A stretch of 64,000 nucleotides of DNA, taken from positions 62,001 through 126,000 of the forward strand of contig CALXYO010000004.1 in assembly GCA_944393005.1 (NCBI GenBank). Reading direction: 5' to 3'. Below, one piece after another: positions 1 to 9,282 of the stretch (the first letter of the stretch is position 1; each line of letters starts with the position of its first letter). This DNA comes from an uncultured Spirochaetales bacterium. Its GTDB lineage: Bacteria > Spirochaetota > Spirochaetia > Sphaerochaetales > Sphaerochaetaceae. Below the pieces are notes generated by a model, which saw only the letters and a list, made by a program, of their open reading frames with translations, was not told the DNA's origin and did no database searches. Made by a program: the position numbers and the translations under genes.

Positions 1-108
1 CGTAAGATCGTATTCACACATCCTGTGAGAAAAGAGGAATTGACTGTTGTCGCACCTCCTCCGAAAGACGCGCTGTGGGACTTCTTCCTCTCTACTCAGG
101 AAAGATGA
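1..108 (+). CDS. RluA-type pseudouridine synthase, C-terminal end (partial)
   Basis: Frame 1 is open from the window edge to a TGA at 106-108 and gives 35 residues. The segment FTHPVRKEELTVVAPPP followed by DALWDFF matches the usual end of RluA-family RNA pseudouridine synthases, where an H-P-x-T/R stretch is followed by 'aPlP.D....f'. The catalytic Asp region lies outside the window. These enzymes isomerise uridine to pseudouridine in rRNA or tRNA; which substrate cannot be told from this tail. Confidence 0.6.
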   Translation, partial: RKIVFTHPVRKEELTVVAPPPKDALWDFFLSTQER

Positions 109-164
109 GAATATTGATTGATGCGAATGTCCTGTTTCCTCTTTAAAATCATCAAAAACATTAT

Positions 165-191
165 ATCCGCCAGGCCATAAACCCGGCGGAT
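165..191 (-). terminator. Rho-independent terminator of the alcohol dehydrogenase gene
   Basis: A 7-bp perfect stem (ATCCGCC / GGCGGAT) encloses a 13-base loop with a further GG/CC pair inside. On the minus strand it is followed by ATAATGTTTTTG, so it fits termination of the leftward gene that ends at 209. Confidence 0.6.
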
Positions 192-208
192 CATTGCTGT
201 ACTACAGA

Positions 209-1390
209 TCACCTCGCAAGGCGGTAGATCGCCATGATGTCTTCCTTTGCAAGCGGACGGAAGGCACCAACCTTTCTCTTACCGAAGAAGGTGCATTTCT
301 CTGCAAGTGTATCTATGTCACTGTCACTCAGGGTTATTCCCATATCGCTAACCCTGACCGGCATGTTGATGGATTTGTAGAAACTCTCAACATTTTCAAT
401 TGTTTTCTGAGCATCAGCCTTCACATCGTCTGAAGGTATGACGGAGAAGACATTGTAACCAAGCTTTGCAATGCGCATGGGATTGATATCAATGTTGTAT
501 TTAGCCCATGCCGGCCAGATCACGGCAAGACCTGCTCCGTGGGCAATATCGAACATGCCTGAAAGCTCATGTTCTATCTGATGGCTTGCCCAGTCACCCT
601 TTGTATCATTGCCAAGAGCCATGAGTCCGTTATGGGAAAGGGATGATGCCCACATTATTGTGGCTCTCGCATCATAGTCATCCGGTTTCTCAAGCACTCT
701 GTATCCGGCATCCTTCACGCTTTTGAGGAGTGAGAATGCCAGATTGTCCGTAAGCGGTAGAGAGACACCTGATGTGAAGTATCTTTCCATTGTGTGCATC
801 ATTATGTCGACAACTGCACAGCTCGTCTGGAACGGCGGAAGAGAGTAGGTCATCTGAGGATTGAGAAGGGCGAAGCGCAGACGGCAGACATCGCTGTTGC
901 AGCCTCTCTTGAGGCCACCTTCCTCATTTGTGATGACAGAGGAGTCGCTCATCTCGCTTCCTGCTGCGGCCATTGTGAGGATGCAGCCCACCGGAAGTGT
1001 TTTCTGCGGCACAGCCTTCTGGCTGTAGAAATCCCAGACATCACCATCATACACGCTGCCGTATCCGATGCACTTTGCACTGTCGATGACAGAGCCGCCT
1101 CCGACAGCCAGTATGAAATCTATTCCGTTCTCCTTCACCATCCTGATACCTTCTCTCACGAGGGAAAGGCGCGGATTGGGGACAACGCCGCCGAGAGTCA
1201 TATATGAAATTCCGTTCTCATCAAGCTGGCGTGTTATGTTTTCAAGCAGGCCGTTCTTCACGATTCTCTGTGATCCGTAGTGGATGAGGACTTTTGCTGC
1301 CCCTTCCTTCTTCAGTTCGTTTCCCGCATTGTTCTCTGCACCAGGGCCGAAGGTCACGCGGGTCGGTGTGTAATAAAAACTCAATCCCAT
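209..1390 (-). CDS. Iron-containing alcohol dehydrogenase (YqhD/BDH-like)
   Basis: A 393-residue group III (iron-type) alcohol dehydrogenase, expected to reduce aldehydes to alcohols with NAD(P)H in the cytoplasm. The nucleotide-binding GGGS motif is at residues 97-100. Likely metal ligands are Asp195, His199, His270 and His284, whose spacing matches the YqhD/butanol dehydrogenase branch. The length is normal for the family. The ATG at 1388-1390 overlaps the end of the upstream PEP/pyruvate-binding gene by ten bases, so the two are co-transcribed and probably translationally coupled. In a fermentative anaerobe the enzyme would help dispose of reducing equivalents. The physiological substrate is not evident from sequence. 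Confidence 0.9.
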   Translation of the reverse strand: MGLSFYYTPTRVTFGPGAENNAGNELKKEGAAKVLIHYGSQRIVKNGLLENITRQLDENGISYMTLGGVVPNPRLSLVREGIRMVKENGIDFILAVGGGSVIDSAKCIGYGSVYDGDVWDFYSQKAVPQKTLPVGCILTMAAAGSEMSDSSVITNEEGGLKRGCNSDVCRLRFALLNPQMTYSLPPFQTSCAVVDIMMHTMERYFTSGVSLPLTDNLAFSLLKSVKDAGYRVLEKPDDYDARATIMWASSLSHNGLMALGNDTKGDWASHQIEHELSGMFDIAHGAGLAVIWPAWAKYNIDINPMRIAKLGYNVFSVIPSDDVKADAQKTIENVESFYKSINMPVRVSDMGITLSDSDIDTLAEKCTFFGKRKVGAFRPLAKEDIMAIYRLAR

Positions 1391-4323
1391 GAAACAATCT
1401 CCTTATAAGGTCTTATGACAGCCTTCTTCTCAAGGCCGTTCGCCTTGATCACAAGGTCATTCATGCTGTGATAATGTATAAAATGAGGCGTCTCCTCAAT
1501 CCGTTCGAGAGTATCGAGCAGAGAAAAATCAAGGCTTCCTTCATTGAATGTCGGATTCACTGTCAGATATATGCATCCCAGGCTTGTCATGTTCTGGAAG
1601 AAATGTGTTCCCTGACTCGGTTCGACCTGCATGTCTGGCAGTCCCGTCTCCACAATGACCCTTGCGTGCGAGATGTCCGACCATGCACACGGAATGCCGA
1701 GCCAGCGGTCACTGGAACCGAGCCTTCCGGCGACTATGAGAACATATTCCTTCCCTTCCATTTTTGCATTCAGGGCTGAAAGCTCTGCTGCCATAGCGCT
1801 CATCTCGCTTGCCTTGAACCGGTCCTCGCGTATTGCAATGATATCCTGTATCCCTTCAACTATGCCGTTTCCCATCACCGAAGTGGCGTAAACATAGGCA
1901 GAAGCAATGTCCTCATCATCTATTTCCACATCGCTTTCACTGTATGCCGAGGCGATGGGCCGTATCTGGAGAATTGAGAAGTCCGGCTTCTTGTCCGCAC
2001 TTCTCTCCGTATTGACTGCGATTTCGATTTCCACCGGAGTCTGCATGCTTTTCGCACCCAGTTTGAGAATCCTGTCAATCACTGGAGCAAGTGGGAACAT
2101 CCCGTATTTCAGCATGCCGTTGAAGGTTATTATCTTTTCCCCTTCGGCAAATGTTGATTCGCTGATGGTGTACGTGTTCATGTCCAGTGTGGAGGCGATG
2201 TATTTCAGCGATTTCGGATACCGGGATGCCCAGGAGAGGGGAAGCTGCACGAGGTTGTCCAGATTCTTCTCCGGGTTGAAATCCATTTCCATGTCAAGCG
2301 CATAGAAACTGTCCTGACTGGATGCGTTTCCGTTGAGATCGTCTGAAGGTTTCTTCGGTTTCGCCGGACAGAAACGGAAAGCGGAGCCGTCATCCACAAC
2401 GCTTTTCCCGAAGCCGAAGGATAGCATTCCAACACCGTCCTCGCTTTTCTGTCCGCTTACAGGATAATAGTTGAGACTTCTCGCCACACCCGAGACATTC
2501 GGGAAATAGTAGCGCCCGTGCCGGGAACCTGTTACCTGCTGCAGGATCACCGCCATCTTCTCTTCCTCAACCATATGCCCTGTGATCTTCAGATACTCCC
2601 GCGCCCTTTTGAAAAATACTGATGCCCATACAGTCTTTATCGCAGAGGACAGCTCCCTGAAACGTTTCTCATCGCTGCCACTGTTTGAGATCATGCATGT
2701 CTGGTATACACCTGCGAAAGGTTCGCTGTGGCTGTCTTCAAGCAGGGAGGACGAGCGTACGGAAAGAGGCTGGATGACAACCTTGAGGAATTCTTTAAGA
2801 TTTCTCTCAAGCTCATCAGGAAGCCTTCCCCCAAGAAACAGAAGGAGTATGTGTTCATCATCCATCTGCGTCAAGTTTGAGATGTCGAATGAATTGATCT
2901 CCATGAAAGAATCGTACATCTGTGTCGAGACCACAACGGTTTTGGGTATTGAAAGGTAAATTGTGGGAAATTCATCCTGTACCTTCGCCGCCATCATCTC
3001 GGCTGCTATGAAGGCAAGGCCCCTGCCTTTGCCGCCAAGGGAGCCGGAGCCTATTCTGGAGAAAAATGACGTGTCATCATAATTGTCACTTGAGAACTGG
3101 GCAATCACACCTCTTGTCCGCTGGGTTCTGTAGGTTTTTATCGTGGTGTAAAGTTTTTTCCTGAATTCCTCCGCATCAGTGTTCTCATCCGGGTTTATGG
3201 CCTCGATTATTGATGCCAGCTGGTACAGACTCTGTGCCCTGAGCCACTTTGAGATGTCATTGCGGCGGCAATGGTAAAGAAGGCAGTCTGCAGGGATCTC
3301 CTTTATGGCATTCTGGACTTCTTTCATGGTGCTGGCACTGTACAGTATCTCTCCCGTATGCGGATTCAGGAAGTTGAACGGGCCGAAGTTGTAGTATTTT
3401 ATGAAGTGTTCCTGAAGCGAAGAAAGGAGGGAGGGAGAATTCTTCCATATGAAGTCCGCATGCAGGGCCTCGGCATCCTTTGCAGTGCTTATGTCGGTTG
3501 ACTGTATGAGAACGGGTATCTCATCATCCTCCTGTCTTATCTCTTCTACAAAACGCAGGCCGGAACCTTCCTTTTCCCCTTTATACGGGAAATTCACATC
3601 GGTTATGATGCCGAGTATGTTTTTCCTGTATTTCCGGTAATACTCCATACCTTTTTCGCCGCTTCGTGCAAGCACTATTTTCGGTCTTCCCCTCATTCTC
3701 AGCGTCTTGCCCCAGTCGTTGAGGGCTTCAAGTATGCTGAGTCTTGTCTGCTGTATGAGACAGGTGTACATTACGGGAAGATAGGATGAGATGAATCTTA
3801 TCGAGTCTTCGATCAGGATTATAACCTGCACATCGGCAACGCTTGTGTCATGATCAAGGTTGAGCGAGTCCTCTATGAGTTTCACCATGGCAAGAAACAG
3901 CTTTGAGTTACCCTGCCAGTAGAATATCTGGTCGATTGCGCTTTCCTTTTCCTCCTTGAGCGCTTTGATCCTCCGGTGATCGGGAGACGGAGCGAGCACG
4001 ATGACCGGCATGTCCTTCTTTATTTCCTTTATCTTCGAGGCAAGCTGCTCGACCTTTCCTGTATGGAAGTCGATCATGGTTATGACGAGATCGAAATTAA
4101 GACGCCTGAGCATCTCAAGCGCTTCTTCCTCGTTTGATGTATGCGTGATCTTCGGCGGGGTTGAAAGACCGAGTTCCATATACTCTTTGTATATTTCCTC
4201 TTCCACACGTCCGTCTTCCTCAAGCATGAATCTGTCATAGTCAGAACATATTAGGAGAACATTGTAGATATGCTTGAGCATAAGATAGGAAAAAGGTATC
4301 CATGTCTGATCCAGTGTGTACAT
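1381..4323 (-). CDS. PEP/pyruvate-binding (PPDK N-domain) protein with receiver-like domains
   Basis: About 980 residues. The N-terminal third has two receiver-like folds. The second keeps an acidic pair (IEDS), a candidate phospho-acceptor Asp in GIITDVNFP, and a Lys in FIWKNS; the first is degenerate. The middle and C-terminal parts are the ATP-grasp domain of PEP synthase/pyruvate phosphate dikinase, with GSLGGKGRGLAF and SVRSSSLLEDSHSEPFAGVY. The phosphohistidine swivel and the PEP-binding TIM barrel of true PEP synthase are absent, so classical PpsA/PpdK activity is unlikely. Similar ~1000-aa proteins are annotated 'PEP/pyruvate-binding' in Bacteroidota and Spirochaetota without a firm function. 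The ATG at 4321-4323 is preferred. An in-frame GTG at 4383 lies inside a tandem repeat and would add 20 residues. It overlaps the downstream alcohol dehydrogenase by ten bases. Confidence 0.75.
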   Translation of the reverse strand: MYTLDQTWIPFSYLMLKHIYNVLLICSDYDRFMLEEDGRVEEEIYKEYMELGLSTPPKITHTSNEEEALEMLRRLNFDLVITMIDFHTGKVEQLASKIKEIKKDMPVIVLAPSPDHRRIKALKEEKESAIDQIFYWQGNSKLFLAMVKLIEDSLNLDHDTSVADVQVIILIEDSIRFISSYLPVMYTCLIQQTRLSILEALNDWGKTLRMRGRPKIVLARSGEKGMEYYRKYRKNILGIITDVNFPYKGEKEGSGLRFVEEIRQEDDEIPVLIQSTDISTAKDAEALHADFIWKNSPSLLSSLQEHFIKYYNFGPFNFLNPHTGEILYSASTMKEVQNAIKEIPADCLLYHCRRNDISKWLRAQSLYQLASIIEAINPDENTDAEEFRKKLYTTIKTYRTQRTRGVIAQFSSDNYDDTSFFSRIGSGSLGGKGRGLAFIAAEMMAAKVQDEFPTIYLSIPKTVVVSTQMYDSFMEINSFDISNLTQMDDEHILLLFLGGRLPDELERNLKEFLKVVIQPLSVRSSSLLEDSHSEPFAGVYQTCMISNSGSDEKRFRELSSAIKTVWASVFFKRAREYLKITGHMVEEEKMAVILQQVTGSRHGRYYFPNVSGVARSLNYYPVSGQKSEDGVGMLSFGFGKSVVDDGSAFRFCPAKPKKPSDDLNGNASSQDSFYALDMEMDFNPEKNLDNLVQLPLSWASRYPKSLKYIASTLDMNTYTISESTFAEGEKIITFNGMLKYGMFPLAPVIDRILKLGAKSMQTPVEIEIAVNTERSADKKPDFSILQIRPIASAYSESDVEIDDEDIASAYVYATSVMGNGIVEGIQDIIAIREDRFKASEMSAMAAELSALNAKMEGKEYVLIVAGRLGSSDRWLGIPCAWSDISHARVIVETGLPDMQVEPSQGTHFFQNMTSLGCIYLTVNPTFNEGSLDFSLLDTLERIEETPHFIHYHSMNDLVIKANGLEKKAVIRPYKEIVSWD

Positions 4324-4372
4324 GTTTCCATGATACCATCTGATTGCAACCTCTGCCACAATTCCGTTTGTC

Positions 4373-4430
4373 TCAACTTCCACATCGAAAAAGCCTCAAT
4401 TTCCACATCGAAAAAGCCTCAACTTCCACA
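4373..4430. repeat. 23-bp tandem repeat, about 2.5 copies
   Basis: Copies begin at 4373, 4396 and 4419. The first two differ at one base (C/T at the fifth position), and the third stops after 12 bases where ATTTTGGCCAAA begins. The array lies between two divergent genes and covers the alternative GTG start of the leftward one. Its function is unknown; it could be regulatory or a slippage product. Confidence 0.85.
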
Positions 4431-4471
4431 TTTTGGCCAAATAAAAGCTTAATTTGCGGTTTTTCATGTAT

Positions 4472-4477
4472 TATAAT
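4472..4477 (+). promoter_or_regulatory. -10 element for the DUF4143 ATPase gene
   Basis: A consensus TATAAT lies 21 bases before the ATG at 4499, with the ribosome-binding site GGAAGA at 4485-4490 in between. The matching -35 (TTAATT at 4449-4454, 17-bp spacer) is weak. Confidence 0.5.
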
Positions 4478-4498
4478 CAATGCTGGAAGATTGCTGAT

Positions 4499-5776
4499 AT
4501 GAAATACAAAATTCGAATGGCAGATGCTGTTTTGGCAAACATGCTGGAAGCGATGGGTGCTGTATTGATTGAAGGACCGAAATGGTGCGGCAAGACAACT
4601 ACTGCGATGCAGCATGCGAAAAGTACAGTCAAGCTTGATGTTGCAGAAGGAGGAAACTCCGTTTTGCATCTGGCAAGGACAAGTCCTGAGAGGCTTCTGC
4701 GTGGCAGTATTCCCCGCCTTATCGACGAATGGCAGATCGTCCCGGCATTATGGGATGCTGTCCGCTATGAAGTTGATAAAAGAGAAGAGGAAGGACTGTT
4801 CATTCTGACGGGGTCGGCCACACCTCTTGAAGAAAACATGCCGCATCATTCCGGTACGGGCAGGATCGGGCGGCTCAGAATGGATCCGATGAGCCTGTTT
4901 GAATCCGGAGATTCTTCCGGTTCCGTCAGCATACAGGAGCTTTTCAGAGGTAACTGTGAGATGGACGGTGAAAGCAGCATGGATATAGATAAACTGGCTT
5001 TTCTGTGTAGCAGAGGTGGGTGGCCCAGACTCTGCAGGGGGAAGATGAAAGCCTCTTCCGCACTGATTGCTGCAAAAGAGTATGTGAAATCAATAGAGCA
5101 CAGCGAGATAAATACACCGGAAGGGAAAACAGTAAACACACATCTTATGAGAATATTCCTTCATTCATATGCGAGAAATGTGGGTTCACAATGTCCTGTT
5201 TCCGAGATCATAAAGGATTGTATCGGTTCTATGAATACAGAACTGGGAGAGAACACAGCATACAGCTATCTGAAAAGGCTGAAAGATCTGTTTGTTGTTG
5301 ATGAAGCAGGTTCCTGGAATCCGAACCTCAGGTCGAAAACGGCAATAAGAACATCACCGACAAGATATTTCTGCGATCCTTCCATAGCAGTTGCAAGTTT
5401 AGGTGCTTCTCCTGATGATCTTATCGACGATATGAGGACATTCGGTTTCATATTTGAAAATTTGTGCATGCGGGATCTGAGAGTCTATTCACGGTTTCTT
5501 GATGGAGAAGTCCTGCATTACCGTGATGGAAATAATCTTGAGTGTGATGCGGTAATTCATCTTCCAAATGGAAAATATGCTCTTATTGAAATAAAAATAG
5601 GAGAGGAACAGGCCATAGAACATGGTGCAGCGACCCTGAAAAAGCTTGCTTCCCTTATTGATGTCGGGAAAATGAGGGCTCCTTCTTTCCTGATGGTTCT
5701 TACAGGACTGACAAAATACCCGTACAGGAGGGACGACGGAGTGTTTGTTGTTCCTGTGGATTGTCTTAAGCCGTGA
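4499..5776 (+). CDS. AAA ATPase with DUF4143 domain
   Basis: A 425-residue ATP-binding protein of the AAA_14/DUF4143 family, which is widespread and of unknown physiological role. Walker A is GPKWCGKTT near residue 25, Walker B is LIDEWQ near 75, and LTGSAT follows as a sensor-type motif. The C-terminal DUF4143 part ends in a PDDEXK-nuclease-like pattern (LECDAVIHLPNG..ALIEIKIG), with Asp, Glu and Lys spaced as in that fold. The ATG at 4499 is chosen over 4454 because GGAAGA stands eight bases upstream of it and the 4454 codon lies ahead of the likely -10. The gene follows a 23-bp tandem repeat and is 42 bases before a GH2 glycosidase gene. No functional link to that gene is apparent. Confidence 0.85.
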   Translation: MKYKIRMADAVLANMLEAMGAVLIEGPKWCGKTTTAMQHAKSTVKLDVAEGGNSVLHLARTSPERLLRGSIPRLIDEWQIVPALWDAVRYEVDKREEEGLFILTGSATPLEENMPHHSGTGRIGRLRMDPMSLFESGDSSGSVSIQELFRGNCEMDGESSMDIDKLAFLCSRGGWPRLCRGKMKASSALIAAKEYVKSIEHSEINTPEGKTVNTHLMRIFLHSYARNVGSQCPVSEIIKDCIGSMNTELGENTAYSYLKRLKDLFVVDEAGSWNPNLRSKTAIRTSPTRYFCDPSIAVASLGASPDDLIDDMRTFGFIFENLCMRDLRVYSRFLDGEVLHYRDGNNLECDAVIHLPNGKYALIEIKIGEEQAIEHGAATLKKLASLIDVGKMRAPSFLMVLTGLTKYPYRRDDGVFVVPVDCLKP

Positions 5777-5818
5777 CTTTGCGGTAATGAATATGAATGG
5801 CAGGAGGAAAATGTATAA

Positions 5819-8017
5819 ATGAGAAGATACATAGATCTTTGTGAAGGCTGGCGTTTCAGGAAGAATGAAGGGGATGAATGGGAAAGAGTCACTCTTCCCC
5901 ATACGTGGAACAATATTGACGGACAGGACGGGGGAAATGATTTCCTGCGTTCCCGCTGCTGCTATGAAATAGATCTTCCTGAAGTGCATCTTGATGCGGG
6001 GGAACGCCTTTACGCTGAGTTTGAGGCTGTGTCGTTTATTGCTGATGTATATGTCAATGGAAAGCATGTCGCTCATCATGAAAACGGGTTTGCGACTTTC
6101 CGCTGTGATCTCACTGACAGTCTCGCTGATGAGAATATTCTTACAGTTTATGCCGACAACCGCAGAACTGATTACACGTATCCTCAGTTTGCCGACTTCA
6201 CTTTCTTCGGCGGCATCTACCGGCCCGCAAGGCTTGTGGCGGTATCATCATCGCATTTCTCCCTTGATGATTACGGTTCCTCCGGCACAAGGACATGGTC
6301 TGAGGTGAAGGATGGCAGAGGATATCTGAAATACGAAGCAGCGGTGGAAGGAGAAGGGAGGACTGTAATCACGCTTTATGACGGGGATAACAGATGCGTT
6401 GCGGAAAGTGAAGGAGCAGCCGGTGTCATCTGTGTTGATGATCCTCATCTGTGGAATGGCAAGAAGGATCCTTATCTCTACACGCTCTGTGCACGGCTTT
6501 ATAAAGGGGATATGCTTGAAGATGAAGTATCCATGACTGCCGCATTCCGTTCATTCAGAATAGATCCGGAAAAGGGTTTCATCCTCAACGGGGAAGAGTA
6601 TCCGCTACGCGGGGTATGCCGCCATCAGGACAGGCTTGACAAAGGCTGGGCTGTGAGCAATGCCGATCATGAGGAAGATATCTCACTGATCCTTGAGATG
6701 GGAGCCAATACAGTTCGCCTTGCACACTATCAGCAGGCGCAGTATGTGTATGACCTTTGCGACAGGTACGGTCTTGTCGTGTGGGCAGAGATTCCTTATA
6801 TCTCAGGTCATCTTGTCAGAGGAGTGGATAACACTTTGCTCATGATGAGGGAACTCGTGCTTCAGAACATGCATCATCCTTGTATCATCTGCTGGGGCCT
6901 TTCAAATGAGATTTCGATGTTCGGTCTGTCAGAGGAGGTTTATGAGAACCACCGGCTGCTGAATGATCTGTGCCATGAACTTGACCATACCCGCCTGAGT
7001 GCGGTTGCAGAGCTCGGCGAGCTTGACAGCGATGATTATCTTGTCTCACTTCCCGACATAAGATCATACAACCATTATTTCGGATGGTACCTCGGCAATG
7101 TTGAAGATAATGTGAAATGGCTTGATGATTATCATGCGGCGCACCCCGGCATGCCGGCAGGACTGTCGGAATACGGTGCTGAGGCATCTGTGTTTCTTCA
7201 CTCTGATTCTCCTGTCAGAGGGGATTACAGTGAAGAGTATCAGGTCGAATACCATGAGAGAATGATGGAAATAATTTCCACCCGTCCGTTTATCTGGGCG
7301 ACACATGTGTGGAACATGTTCGACTTCGCGGCTGACAGAAGGAATGAAGGCGGGTGTGCGGGACGTAACAACAAAGGTCTTGTCACATACGACAGGAAAA
7401 CGAAGAAGGACAGCTTCTATGTTTACAAGGCATGGTTGTCGGATGAGCCATTCGTATATGTGAACGGAAAGAGATTCACAGACAGGAGCGGAGATGAGAC
7501 GTCTGTGAAAGTGTATTCAAACCAGAAACATATTGACCTGTACATTAACGGCAGATTCTTCGCTCATCAGGATGGATCTCATGTCTTCTCATTCATGATA
7601 CCGCTTGAAAAGAAAGGAGAAACCCGTGTCACAGCCATTTCCGGCTCTCTCTCGGACACCACTGTTCTTATCCGCTGTGAGGAGGGAAATCCTTCCTACT
7701 GTCTTGATGACAAAGCTTCCCTCACAAACTGGTTCGACAGTGCTGATGATTCACTCTCATCATATGATTCTACCTGTTTCTCGATCAGGGACGACATGAA
7801 GACACTATGTTCAAATGTGAAAGCTGAAAAAGAAGTCAGGAACTATATCAGTAAATGTGCGGATGAAATAGGGATTTCTTTTTCACAGCTGTGGAATGTG
7901 GTTCTCTCCCATGATCTGAAGAAAGCCTATTCCCTCATGGGAACAGCCTGCATAAAGGGTGTGGAGGAACAGTTCTTCTCTCTCAATGAGAGACTCCAGA
8001 AAATTAAAAAACATTAA
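5819..8017 (+). CDS. Glycoside hydrolase family 2 (beta-galactosidase-like)
   Basis: A 732-residue retaining exo-glycosidase with the GH2 order: jelly-roll sugar-binding domain, immunoglobulin-like domain, then TIM barrel. The acid/base is Glu364 in WGLSNEISMFG and the nucleophile is Glu451 in GLSEYGAEA. The segment NNKGLVTYDRKTKKDSFYVYK is typical of the beta-galactosidase branch. It also contains the N-x-K pattern used by beta-glucuronidases, so the sugar specificity (galactoside or glucuronide) is open. No signal peptide is visible, so it should act on imported oligosaccharides. AGGAGG at 5802-5807 serves the start. About 140 residues after the barrel form an Ig-like domain and an unassigned tail. 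Confidence 0.9.
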   Translation: MRRYIDLCEGWRFRKNEGDEWERVTLPHTWNNIDGQDGGNDFLRSRCCYEIDLPEVHLDAGERLYAEFEAVSFIADVYVNGKHVAHHENGFATFRCDLTDSLADENILTVYADNRRTDYTYPQFADFTFFGGIYRPARLVAVSSSHFSLDDYGSSGTRTWSEVKDGRGYLKYEAAVEGEGRTVITLYDGDNRCVAESEGAAGVICVDDPHLWNGKKDPYLYTLCARLYKGDMLEDEVSMTAAFRSFRIDPEKGFILNGEEYPLRGVCRHQDRLDKGWAVSNADHEEDISLILEMGANTVRLAHYQQAQYVYDLCDRYGLVVWAEIPYISGHLVRGVDNTLLMMRELVLQNMHHPCIICWGLSNEISMFGLSEEVYENHRLLNDLCHELDHTRLSAVAELGELDSDDYLVSLPDIRSYNHYFGWYLGNVEDNVKWLDDYHAAHPGMPAGLSEYGAEASVFLHSDSPVRGDYSEEYQVEYHERMMEIISTRPFIWATHVWNMFDFAADRRNEGGCAGRNNKGLVTYDRKTKKDSFYVYKAWLSDEPFVYVNGKRFTDRSGDETSVKVYSNQKHIDLYINGRFFAHQDGSHVFSFMIPLEKKGETRVTAISGSLSDTTVLIRCEEGNPSYCLDDKASLTNWFDSADDSLSSYDSTCFSIRDDMKTLCSNVKAEKEVRNYISKCADEIGISFSQLWNVVLSHDLKKAYSLMGTACIKGVEEQFFSLNERLQKIKKH

Positions 8018-8032
8018 GAAACGGCAATGAAG

Positions 8033-8060
8033 AAAGAGCTGTTCTCGTGAACAGCTCTTT
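8033..8060. terminator. Bidirectional terminator hairpin
   Basis: A perfect 12-bp stem (AAAGAGCTGTTC / GAACAGCTCTTT) with the tetraloop TCGT lies between the convergent GH2 and mscS genes. Its ends are A-rich and T-rich, so it could stop transcription from both sides. Confidence 0.75.
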
Positions 8061-8092
8061 CAATGGACTCTGGTAAAATGATATCCTGAATC

Positions 8093-8944
8093 TCAATTCT
8101 GTGTGAGAATATTGACATCAAGTTTGTTGTATGGAACTTCAATGCCGGCGGCATTGAGTGCTGGACAGATTTCCTTCTGGAATCTCCATTTGACTGTCCA
8201 GTAATCAGAATTCTTTGACCAAGGACGGATGATGAAGTCGATTGAGGAAGCAGAGAGAGCTCCAACCTCGACAATGACCGGCTTGTCGGAAAGAACCTCA
8301 GGATAGGACTTCACAAGATTTGTTATGATGTCCTTTGCCTTCTCGAGGTCAGAACCGTATGCGACGCTCACTGCCATATCGACACGGCGGATATCACTGG
8401 CAGAATAGTTGATGATCGCATCAGCCAGCACGATCTTGTTGGATATCGTTATCTTCTTGTTGTCGCCGGAAAGCAGGGTGACAGATATTGCATCCATTCC
8501 CGTGACGGTTCCTTCAATGCTGCCCAGCAGCACATAGTCTCCGATTCCGAAGGGATTGTTGAGTGCCAGCAGCAGACCGGAAAAGATATTGCTTATCGAT
8601 TCCTGAAGTGCGAAGCCGAGAACGACACCGGTGACACCTAAGCCGGCAATGACAGGTGTCAGGTTTATTCCCCATATCTGGAGGATGATGAGGGCTGTGA
8701 ATACCCAGATGACCACCTGAACGACTTTGAGTATGAATCCAGCCATGAGCGGTGTGAGTTTTCCGTTTTTCACTTTCACGGCTTTCCTGAGCATTTTGGA
8801 AATGATTTTTATTACAATCTTTGCAATGACAAATGTAAGAAGTGATAACGCAACGATGATGCCGATGTGGATAAGCTGCTCGACTGAGTATGACATGAAA
8901 ACACTTACATTGTCGCCTACTGTCTCGATGATTTCCGGATCCAT
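8093..8944 (-). CDS. mscS: MscS-family mechanosensitive channel
   Basis: A 283-residue small-conductance mechanosensitive channel of the inner membrane, which releases solutes on hypo-osmotic shock. Three hydrophobic segments lie near residues 25-45, 65-90 and 95-125. The last is the Gly/Ala-rich pore helix (GLGVTGVVLGFALQ), followed by the conserved QESISNIFSGLLL and NPFGIGDYV. The beta domain and C-terminal cage follow, and the length equals that of E. coli MscS. AGGAGG stands ten bases before the ATG. It is a single gene convergent with the GH2 gene and divergent from gdhA. Confidence 0.93.
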   Translation of the reverse strand: MDPEIIETVGDNVSVFMSYSVEQLIHIGIIVALSLLTFVIAKIVIKIISKMLRKAVKVKNGKLTPLMAGFILKVVQVVIWVFTALIILQIWGINLTPVIAGLGVTGVVLGFALQESISNIFSGLLLALNNPFGIGDYVLLGSIEGTVTGMDAISVTLLSGDNKKITISNKIVLADAIINYSASDIRRVDMAVSVAYGSDLEKAKDIITNLVKSYPEVLSDKPVIVEVGALSASSIDFIIRPWSKNSDYWTVKWRFQKEICPALNAAGIEVPYNKLDVNILTQN

Positions 8945-9282
8945 CTTGTCTGACCTCCTGTAAAAGACAATTCAGAATGGCATGTTATCAGGAGATTCTG
9001 TTAATTTCTACTGCCGGGAATGAAAAAGCAGTTTTTTGAGTGGGACGCGTCGGTCTTCTTGATATGCTTCTGCCAATATTTACGATTGCGCTTTTGGCGT
9101 CTGCTTGTTATGATGCCTGAAATATTGCTGATTTGTTTTGTCTTTTCTGATTCCATCAATAATTGCTTGAATTGTTTGTGGATTTACTAAAGATTTTTCT
9201 GTAAATATTTCAATATGATAAGATTTTGTTGACAGATGGAAAAAGCGCCCTTAAGCTGATGATACAAGGAGATGGTAGTTTT
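8945..9282. other. Intergenic region between mscS and gdhA
   Basis: These 338 bases hold the divergent promoters and ribosome-binding sites for mscS (AGGAGG just left of it) and gdhA (AAGGAG at 9266-9271). The stretch before gdhA is AT-rich and has -10-like sequences such as TATGAT, but no convincing -35 partner. No gene, RNA or repeat is seen. Confidence 0.5.

Noticed and set aside
4383..4383. GTG start for the PEP/pyruvate-binding protein
   Set aside because: It lies inside the tandem repeat and only a distant GAGG precedes it; the ATG at 4323 agrees better with the remembered N termini of similar proteins. It is not excluded.
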